From assembly GCA_002688965.1 (NCBI GenBank), contig NZEE01000007.1, positions 6,792 to 29,462 on the forward strand: a DNA stretch of 22,671 nucleotides, written 5' to 3'. The stretch comes from an archaeon. Its GTDB lineage: Archaea; Aenigmatarchaeota; Aenigmatarchaeia; GW2011-AR5; GCA-2688965. Position numbers and translations under genes: made by a program. The notes beneath the pieces were generated by a model. It was not told the origin of the DNA and did not search any database. It saw only the letters and a list, made by a program, of their open reading frames with translations. Shown piece by piece: positions 15,406 to 22,000 of this stretch. Within the stretch, counting starts at the first letter, position 1, and each line of letters begins with the position of its first letter.

Positions 15406-16256
15406 TACTTCATCTCCTTTTTCTTCATAGCTTTCAACACTCTTGTAAATACACTTTCTTGTTTTGGATGAATATTTTTAGCTAAATGTTCTAACAAATC
15501 ACCAGAAATGTCTTTTGCAGCAGCTTTTCCTATTGCTCCAAAGTCAGGGGACAATGAAACTCCAATAATTTTATCTCCTTTGAATGTAACTGAACCATAA
15601 ACAGAACCAAGTTCCTTAATAACTTCTATTGCAATTTTTTGCTTTTCTTTACCAGCAACAACTTTTGTCATTTTTTTACCAGTTTTTTCAACAGATGCAA
15701 CAAATTCATCTCCTGCAACAAGACATTCTATTCTTTTACCTTCAATTTGTTCAAGTATGTAAACTCCAGGGCCTTTTTTCACTTTTAGTATCATTTTTAG
15801 CTCTTTTTCATTGTCAACAGTGATACTATCTCCACCCATAAACACATCTGCGGGATAATCAATCTTATCTTTCAACGCATCAACCATATTTGAAGAAAGC
15901 ATGAAATACATATCAGGCACATCAAACCCGCCAAGTCGAAGTATAGAAAGAGATAATGCACGCCATTTCATTATAGACAAAGTTTCAAACGTATATGGCA
16001 AATATATTTTTTTATTAGCAAGAACTTCTATTACAGCTGCAAAAAGATCCTTTTTCTCACCAGTTGGTATAGGTAAAACACTATCAAACTCTGATATATC
16101 CTTACCCCTATGCAAAAGCTTAGAACCTTCCCCCGTTTCTATCATTATTTCAGTAATAGGAACATAGAACGCAGTTTTATAAATTTCCTTGGCTTTTTCC
16201 AGAATACATTTATCTTTTTCAAATCTATCTGGGTCACCGATAATAGCTAGTCTCAT
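15405..16256 (-). CDS. Degenerate ATP-grasp paralog, probable pseudoenzyme
   Basis: This 283-residue protein parallels the RimK-like neighbour in layout: an N-domain with VLPIPTGEKKD in place of the neighbour's ILPRLPRTYRN, then LPYTFETL...WRAL, an ATP-grasp core and a C-terminal helical tail. Key residues are missing. The lysine and glycine loop are replaced by DVFMGGDSITV, and the GID..E.N metal-binding segment reads VTFKGDKIIGVSLSPDFG. Only LEQIEGKRIECLVAGDEFVAS recalls the VEEFLE...DIRALVIGDEVVAS region. A catalytic role is unlikely; a structural or regulatory partner of the active ligase is the natural guess. The start at ATG 16256 has an AGGGTGA Shine-Dalgarno, and a TATA box lies at 16296-16306. 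It is the first gene of the ATP-grasp/FGase operon. Confidence 0.75.
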   Translation of the reverse strand: MRLAIIGDPDRFEKDKCILEKAKEIYKTAFYVPITEIMIETGEGSKLLHRGKDISEFDSVLPIPTGEKKDLFAAVIEVLANKKIYLPYTFETLSIMKWRALSLSILRLGGFDVPDMYFMLSSNMVDALKDKIDYPADVFMGGDSITVDNEKELKMILKVKKGPGVYILEQIEGKRIECLVAGDEFVASVEKTGKKMTKVVAGKEKQKIAIEVIKELGSVYGSVTFKGDKIIGVSLSPDFGAIGKAAAKDISGDLLEHLAKNIHPKQESVFTRVLKAMKKKEMK

Positions 16257-16295
16257 AAATTCACCCTAGTTCAATAAACAAAGATAACCCCAGCC

Positions 16296-16306
16296 AATAT
16301 TTAAAT
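16296..16306 (-). promoter_or_regulatory. TATA box of the ATP-grasp/FGase operon
   Basis: ATTTAAATATT on the minus strand predicts transcription from about 16275, giving a leader of about 20 bases that holds the AGGGTGA Shine-Dalgarno before ATG 16256. Confidence 0.55.
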
Positions 16307-16364
16307 GGGCGATTTTGACGTCTAAATAGAAAAACAATAAATACTCGAAAATAAGGAAAAACCA

Positions 16365-16580
16365 CTAATTTTGAGCTGTTGCACCACTTTCTTTAGGTAA
16401 TGGTTTACGTCCTGTCATGGTAAATCCATCAGGAACCTTTCCCTGATAGTTTCCAGGTTGACTACCACATTCAACACTCAAATAAACTGTTCCTGAACCA
16501 TCTCCAAACAATTGGCTTCTTGTTCTACGGACAGCAGTTCTTCGATCAACAGTATCTGAGCCTTCAAATCGTTTTGCCAT
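16365..16580 (-). CDS. Small orphan protein, 71 aa, strong promoter
   Basis: I do not recognise this protein. From ATG 16580 it starts MAKRFEGSDTVDRRTAVRRTRSQLF and continues with a Gly-rich segment, VYLSVECG, NYQGKVPDGF and a Ser/Gly/Pro-rich end. It has one cysteine and no transmembrane helix. The basic Arg-rich N-terminus could bind nucleic acid. The open frame begins with GTG at 16589, but that GTG lies in the GTGAT Shine-Dalgarno, so ATG 16580 is preferred. The near-consensus BRE+TATA at 16611-16620, giving a leader of about ten bases, suggests high expression. It lies between the ATP-grasp operon and tRNA-Trp. Confidence 0.65.
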   Translation of the reverse strand: MAKRFEGSDTVDRRTAVRRTRSQLFGDGSGTVYLSVECGSQPGNYQGKVPDGFTMTGRKPLPKESGATAQN

Positions 16581-16584
16581 AATT

Positions 16585-16589
16585 ATCAC
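16585..16589 (-). promoter_or_regulatory. Shine-Dalgarno of the 71-aa orphan
   Basis: GTGAT lies four bases before ATG 16580. The GTG of 16589 is therefore part of the ribosome-binding site rather than the start. Confidence 0.5.
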
Positions 16590-16610
16590 TAAATACTATA
16601 CATTTGGGCC

Positions 16611-16620
16611 CTATTTATAG
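16611..16620 (-). promoter_or_regulatory. Strong BRE/TATA promoter of the 71-aa orphan
   Basis: On the minus strand CGAAAA is followed by CTATAAATAG, close to the archaeal BRE plus TATA consensus. Predicted transcription starts near 16590. Confidence 0.75.
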
Positions 16621-16664
16621 TTTTCGGTTTGTCACTATTTTTAGGTAATTACTAGTAGAAAATA

Positions 16665-16735
16665 TGGGGTCACAAGGATTCGAACCCTGATCAGCTGCTT
16701 TGGAGGCAGCGATGCTACCATTACACCATGACCCC
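16665..16735 (-). tRNA. tRNA-Trp (CCA), intronless
   Basis: The 71-base cloverleaf on the minus strand, including discriminator A, has a 7-bp acceptor (GGGGTCA/TGACCCC), a short D arm with AATGGTA loop, anticodon stem GCTGC/GCAGC around loop CTCCAAA with anticodon CCA, a 4-base variable region, and T arm CAGGG/CCTTG around TTCGAAT. No 3' CCA is encoded and there is no intron, although many archaeal tRNA-Trp genes have one. A TATA box (16761-16772) lies about 31 bp upstream. Confidence 0.95.
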
Positions 16736-16760
16736 TAATGTGTTATATTCAACATGTCCA

Positions 16761-16772
16761 AATTTATAAATA
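16761..16772 (-). promoter_or_regulatory. TATA box of tRNA-Trp
   Basis: TATTTATAAATT on the minus strand sits about 31 bp before the tRNA 5' end, a normal distance for an archaeal tRNA promoter with a few bases of 5' leader. Confidence 0.65.
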
Positions 16773-16781
16773 ACTTTAGAA

Positions 16782-17336
16782 TCAATCATGAGGATAAGGT
16801 GCTTGAGGAGTAAATAAATGATATTTTTCATCACCTTCTAGTTCATTCATTATTCTTTTTACTAATGATTTAACTGGATCAGGGAATAATTTCACTCTTT
16901 TGATCATATCTTCAAATGATTCAAACTTCTTAGTTTTTCTAGCAGTGATTATATCAACTACGTGTTTCTTACCAATACCTGGAATTAACTGTAATTTATG
17001 CATTCTTGGAGTAAGCATTCCAGTTATATTAAAGAATTCAATAAACTTTTCTTCATTTTTCTTTACAATATCTGTCACAGTTCTTCCTAAATTAGAACGT
17101 GCAACATTTGTTAAATCTGCAACTTTCATAGAACCTTTGATATATCGAATTTTGTCTCTTTTACCTTCTCCAATATATACCTCTTCTTCAACAGTTAATT
17201 CAATATCTTCACGAGGAACAAGTTCTAGTAATGTAAAATTAGAAGTACCTATGCTCTGGGCTACAGGTTCCGGGTGTCTCCTGTCTGGATACCCTTCTGC
17301 AAGGAAATCCAATATTACTGCTTTTTCTTCTTTCAT
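16782..17336 (-). CDS. DUF655 helix-hairpin-helix protein
   Basis: This 184-residue protein belongs to the archaeal DUF655 family (COG1491-like), known for its conserved position beside L21e, Rpo4 and the rRNA dimethyltransferase. The N-terminal part (KAVILDFLAEGYP, then LLELVP, VYIGEGKRDKIRYIKG) is OB-like, and the C-terminal part holds a helix-hairpin-helix pair around LQLIPGIGKKHVVDII and FESFEDMIKRV, indicating RNA or DNA binding. A role in ribosome or RNA metabolism is inferred from the neighbourhood. The start at ATG 17336 has GGTGAT five bases upstream; possible TATA boxes in the 88-bp spacer may give it its own promoter. Confidence 0.88.
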   Translation of the reverse strand: MKEEKAVILDFLAEGYPDRRHPEPVAQSIGTSNFTLLELVPREDIELTVEEEVYIGEGKRDKIRYIKGSMKVADLTNVARSNLGRTVTDIVKKNEEKFIEFFNITGMLTPRMHKLQLIPGIGKKHVVDIITARKTKKFESFEDMIKRVKLFPDPVKSLVKRIMNELEGDEKYHLFTPQAPYPHD

Positions 17337-17424
17337 AAATCATCACCGTACTTATACCCATTATCATCAATTATTAGTTTAATTCATATAGTTTTTAAAG
17401 GATTAAAATCAATTTTTGGGACAA

Positions 17425-17754
17425 TTATTTTTTATATTTTTTGATAATATCAATTATCTGCTTTATTTCAGCAGACGTCAGCTTTGTCATTTCTTTGCTA
17501 AACAATGCATTTACTTCATTTTCAGTGTCAGGCATCATATTAACTATAAGTGAAATATATCGTGGTTTTAATATAGTAATCTTACTAAGATCCTCAATCA
17601 CAGCTTTCAAATTAGTTTTACTTAATTTACTAACTTTCTCTAAGTATTCTAAAGCTATTTTTTGTTCATAAACCAGGTCTTTTTCTTTACCTCGTTTATC
17701 CATCTGGTTCTTAGCTTCATGCAAATTTGTAAATTCTTCATTAACTACATCCAT
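17425..17754 (-). CDS. rpo4: RNA polymerase subunit Rpo4 (RpoF/Rpb4)
   Basis: From ATG 17754 this encodes about 109 residues that match archaeal Rpo4, the stalk subunit that pairs with Rpo7 on RNA polymerase. Conserved-type features are the N-terminal strand and helix (MDVVNEEFTNLHEAKNQM), a helix with YEQKIALEYLEKVSKLS, and the C-terminal HRDC-like bundle LSKITILKPRYISLIVNMMPDTENEVNALFSKE. Length is typical. The frame could begin at GTG 17763, but that lies in the GGTGAT Shine-Dalgarno four bases before ATG 17754. It follows L21e, whose stop abuts the Shine-Dalgarno, in the usual archaeal order. Confidence 0.92.
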   Translation of the reverse strand: MDVVNEEFTNLHEAKNQMDKRGKEKDLVYEQKIALEYLEKVSKLSKTNLKAVIEDLSKITILKPRYISLIVNMMPDTENEVNALFSKEMTKLTSAEIKQIIDIIKKYKK

Positions 17755-17758
17755 ATAT

Positions 17759-17764
17759 ATCACC
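17759..17764 (-). promoter_or_regulatory. Shine-Dalgarno deciding the Rpo4 start
   Basis: GGTGAT, complementary to the usual archaeal 16S tail AUCACC, lies four bases before ATG 17754 and directly follows the L21e stop. It contains the false GTG start at 17763. Confidence 0.65.
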
Positions 17765-18037
17765 TTAAAGTTTCCTGATGTGCTCAGGCTTAATTGCTAT
17801 AGTTTTTTCATTTTTCATGTTTTTAACTGTTATTTCATAAGCACGTCCTTTTTTACTTACTATAACACCTACTTGACCATTAAACACTGGATGAGGAAAT
17901 TTTGAAGTAGCATTAATTTCAATAACTACCTTATCCCCTATTTTAAAGGAACTAACATAACTTGTGATACTTTTCCTCTTTATTTTAGTTATTTTCTTCC
18001 TTGTTCTATGCATTTTACCATGCGATTTTTGAACCAT
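17765..18037 (-). CDS. rpl21e: Ribosomal protein L21e
   Basis: This 90-residue, strongly basic protein is ribosomal protein eL21 (L21e) of the large subunit. It begins MVQKSHGKMHRTRKKI, passes through SYVSSFKIGDKVVIEINATSKFPHPVFNGQVGVIVSKKGRAYEITV (the SH3-like barrel with the GDKV and FNG.VG motifs) and ends IKPEHIRKL. Length is normal for archaea. The start at ATG 18037 has GTGATT upstream, and a TATA box lies at 18065-18075. It is first in the L21e-Rpo4 pair. Confidence 0.95.
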   Translation of the reverse strand: MVQKSHGKMHRTRKKITKIKRKSITSYVSSFKIGDKVVIEINATSKFPHPVFNGQVGVIVSKKGRAYEITVKNMKNEKTIAIKPEHIRKL

Positions 18038-18064
18038 GTAATCACTTTCATTTCTTGCTTTATA

Positions 18065-18075
18065 AGGTTTAAAAG
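18065..18075 (-). promoter_or_regulatory. TATA box of the L21e-Rpo4 operon
   Basis: CTTTTAAACCT on the minus strand predicts a start near 18044 with a leader that carries GTGATT before ATG 18037. A second CTTATAAAGC stretch lies slightly closer and could be used instead. Confidence 0.5.
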
Positions 18076-18144
18076 CTCGTATAATATTATATCTAAATAC
18101 AAGCTAAAAACCTGATTTCTTATTTTTACATTAATTAAATGTTA

Positions 18145-18183
18145 AATCTTATAAAGTTACTTAAAATTAGATAAGTTAAGATT
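18145..18183 (-). terminator. AT-rich stem-loop after the envelope operon
   Basis: Arms AATCTTA and ACTTA (18145-18151, 18159-18163) pair with TAAGT and TAAGATT (18172-18183), with an asymmetric bulge. It lies 18-56 bp past the stop of the gene at 18201 on its transcription path. It could be a 3' structure or terminator; the AT-rich context makes chance pairing possible. Confidence 0.3.
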
Positions 18184-18200
18184 GTAATATTCTTGATTTT

Positions 18201-19001
18201 TCACGGTTTTGATTGAAAATTATTTGTTATATCACTATGTGTTCTCATTTTCATATAAACTAAAACAAGAACAATCACTACAACTATAATCAGTGCATAC
18301 AATAAATAATCAGGTATTTCTAAAGGCACGCCATCTGTAGAAACAGATTGAGGAGACACCTGTTGTATATCAGTACTTGTTTCAATTACTCCTATTTGTC
18401 TTGAAACTTGCATAGTTTTATAACCAGATTTACTTACTTGAACATTAATTATGTAAGTTCCAACTTCATCTAGTTGTAAAACAGATGGTATTTGGATATC
18501 TTTCACAATACCCGAAGGGGAAGTTAAACTTGCTATTATTGAAGGAGTTGTAACATCAGAAGTATAATCTAAATTAACATCCTCGTTTTTAATAAAAACG
18601 GTTTTTTCCAAATCAATTGTAAAATCAAAACTAGGTAATGTATCTATTTGAAATGTTTTTTCTTCTCTTTGCTGCATAGGAGATGTAATTTGCACAGAAG
18701 CTGTACATGTTTGTGGTTCTATTCGTTCTGTAACTATGATATCATTATACGTATCTGAATAAGGTACACCTGCCTGCAAACTTCGCGCAATGTCTTGTAA
18801 AAATGCAATAGGAGCAGTTGGACATAAAATATGAGGAGTAAATGTTACATCTTGATTTGTATCTGAAGTTATTGTATAATCAAAATAAACCTGCTCTCCT
18901 GTTGAAAATGTTTGAGGCATTTGTATATCTATTGTCAGAGCTGAAGCTAGTGCTGGGACTAGGAAAATTATGAATACAACTGCAATTATTATTTTTTTCA
19001 T
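18201..19001 (-). CDS. Secreted Ig-like protein with C-terminal membrane anchor
   Basis: This 266-residue protein begins MKKIIIAVVFIIFLVPALASA, a clear signal peptide, and has two or so Ig/Fn3-like beta-sandwich regions (for example the FDYTITSDTNQDVTFTP and VGTYIINVQVSKSGYKTMQV segments). A Ser/Gln/Val linker follows, then a C-terminal transmembrane helix (YLLYALIIVVVIVLVLVY) and a short cytoplasmic tail. It should be anchored in the membrane with its domains outside. It overlaps the upstream protease-like gene by four bases (ATGA), so the two are co-translated and may work together at the surface, perhaps as an anchor or receptor. No enzymatic motif is visible. Confidence 0.8.
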   Translation of the reverse strand: MKKIIIAVVFIIFLVPALASALTIDIQMPQTFSTGEQVYFDYTITSDTNQDVTFTPHILCPTAPIAFLQDIARSLQAGVPYSDTYNDIIVTERIEPQTCTASVQITSPMQQREEKTFQIDTLPSFDFTIDLEKTVFIKNEDVNLDYTSDVTTPSIIASLTSPSGIVKDIQIPSVLQLDEVGTYIINVQVSKSGYKTMQVSRQIGVIETSTDIQQVSPQSVSTDGVPLEIPDYLLYALIIVVVIVLVLVYMKMRTHSDITNNFQSKP

Positions 19002-22000
19002 GTTAAATCTTCCTCTATTAATGATATAGTTATGTTATATTCATAAGCAGGTATATTATTAAAATAAGAGTCTTCCAAATCACGAAATTCTTCTATATGT
19101 AAATAATCATTTCTTTCTGAATCACTGAAAAAATCAAGTTTTAAATAATTATACCAGCTACCACCAAAATTAGCCTTCAGACCAATACAATTATTGAAAT
19201 TTAAATATGTTGCTGCCGATGGGGAACAAGGATCATAATCTAACATATCTGTTGGAATTAATACTAAATCCTCTTGTGTTAATACAACAGTACTATTTTT
19301 TATGTTAATTCTTGTTATATCAAAATCAATTGGAATAATAATTTTACTACTTATTTTATTCCATTCTATGTTGTTACTACTTATAGATCGTCTAGTGTAA
19401 GATGATATTAAATTCTGTCCGAATAACGGATCAAAGATTGACATGTTATACCCATTTTGATAGTAGAAAATACTAGGCACTCTTTCGGGATAACTCAAAA
19501 TAATAGAATAATTATTTTCTGCATAGTTTGAATTAACATCTATATGTTTATTTTGAGAAAAATCAAAATTTGGAATATGTGGATTAAATGTTGGGTCTCC
19601 AAGAAGCATAAACATAGTTCTAGAATCAAAGTCAAACCCAACACTAACATCATATTGAACATGAAGATTGATGAATGATTTGAATGCTGACCCAACATCT
19701 TTATTCCCAACTAAATTTTGTAAAAATATTTTACTAACCATATTTGGAGACGCTACGTCTACCGCACCAATATGTGCTAATGCACCGCGTCTCAGGATAT
19801 TTGTGCACCAAAGAATTTTTTTGGCACTCCAAGTAATTTTATCAAAAGCACAAGAAAGACACCCATCACTTACCATGATATTTGGTTTAATCCATATATT
19901 TTGAAGATCAGAAGTTGAAATTCCAACCCACCCATTTACATTAGCATGGTCTAAATAATTAATATAATTTTTATCCAATATATCTGTAACATCAAATGAA
20001 TCCCCTTCATCTGTATAAACACTTTGATGATCAAAATTGGTGTTTTGTAAAATAATTTCATTGGTTTTGGCTTGGTATTTAAATCCGGGAAAATCTGGAC
20101 CTTTATATATTATAATAGAATTATCTTGTTCATTAATATAATTATAAAAAATATCTCTTGAGATATACGAAGACATGTCAGATAATGATAATCCATATAT
20201 TCTCCCAACAGATAATTCCATAAAAAAATCATCATCAGTAGAACCATAAATATATGGATCTATACTAGAATTTGCATAATATCCAGAAATAAACCATTCA
20301 CCAAAATTTTGTATTGCATCGGGACTTGCAATAATGGTCAAATACCTTACATTAATTTCTAAATCAGTTATAGCTGTTTCTAAAAAATCATCAACGACAA
20401 TATAGTTAGTATAGGTAGTAGAAAGTAAAATCTCTTTCTTAGCACTAGCCAAAATCGGAGCAGCTAAACTTGTTTTGGAATAAATCTCATAAATCGGATT
20501 TGCTGATTTTTCTGGCTGAAATTCTTCTGTAACTTTTATATTTAAATCATTGGGATTAACTAAAATAATTTTATCTGTATTTGTTTCATCAACATATTTT
20601 TGCTGCAATTGCTCTAAATTATAAGTTTCATTACAACTGCTTCCAGTAGGAGAAACATTTCCAACACAAATTAAATTTCTTCCAGATAAAACAGCAGAAT
20701 TATCATTTGTTGATCCTTCAATAATTAAAGGGGCATTTATCAAAGAAGCATAAGTAGAAGCCAATAAAGAAAGTTCATAAGTATCCTCAACATAAACAAC
20801 ACTAATATATGACTGCCAATAAGCTAAATAATCTTGAGGATTTGTTCTTTGTATTTGGCTTGATATTAAACCAGCACCAAGTTCAGGAGCAGCAACTAAT
20901 AAATCATCTAATTCTTGTGGAGTATTTCCAATAATTGTAACCTTATCAGGAGAATATTGTTGCATAAAATAAATTGAAGAATCTATGTCAAAAGAGTTAG
21001 TAGGGTTGGTATTTGTAAGATTAAATTCATATTCTTTTATTTCTCCAGGAGCAAACTCATAATTTATTTCAATTATTGTTTGGCCGGTTAACAAAGAAGG
21101 ATAATTAATTAATTGTAGTCCATTCAAATGTTTCTGAACATCAGCAGTATTTTCTAAAACAACCCTTAATGTTAAAGTATCATAAGGATTCAATGTATTT
21201 GAACTAAGATATAAAGTATTTGAAAATGAAGATATGTCCATCCAATTAGCATCAACAAAAACATTGAAATCATCTTCAGAAACATCTAAAACTGCCATTT
21301 CTCCCTCATCATGATAAATCAAAAACGGATAAACACAAACATCATCAGGAGTCCCATAACCTTTCTGACATGCTTCACTACCTGTCCATACAGTAGCAGA
21401 TACAAAAGGCAAAACATCTTTCCAATTTTTATCTGAAATTAAGAAGAGCTCTTTATTTGAATATTTTGTCATATCCTTTTCATTAGTATCTAATATTATA
21501 GTTGTCGTAGTAGTAGTTGTAGCAATATCACATCCATTACTTGTAGCATTACAGTTATATCCAGTATCACACCCACAAGAACTACAATCATTAGCTAAAG
21601 TTCCATTATTACAATACTGCGGTTTCGTAATAGAACATGTTAAATCTAAAGTTCCGTCAGAACAAGTCGGGGTTGGTCCACTACAATCAACAACAGCATC
21701 ATTCAAAAATGTAATTATTTCATCACTCATCGTCCGTGTAGCACCAGACCCAACAGCACCATCTGTTAAACCATCACCAGTAAATCCAAACAAGTATCTT
21801 GTTATCAAAATACCGTCTGTAAGAGCATCTGAAATATCATTTCCATCAGCATCCAAACCACCAAGACTCTTGGCGCAATCTAAATATGTAATTATTTCAT
21901 CTGACGTAGTCCGTGTAGCACCAGAACCAACCGCACCATCTATTAAACCATCTCCAGTAAATCCAAACAAGTATCTTGTTATCAAAATACCATCTGTGAG

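Noticed and set aside
16665..16735. Intron in tRNA-Trp as in many archaea
   Set aside because: The anticodon loop is seven bases and the cloverleaf closes without an insertion.
17337..17370. Box C-like TGATGA motifs suggesting a C/D guide RNA
   Set aside because: No matching box D (CTGA) at the right spacing; one motif is the Shine-Dalgarno of the DUF655 gene.
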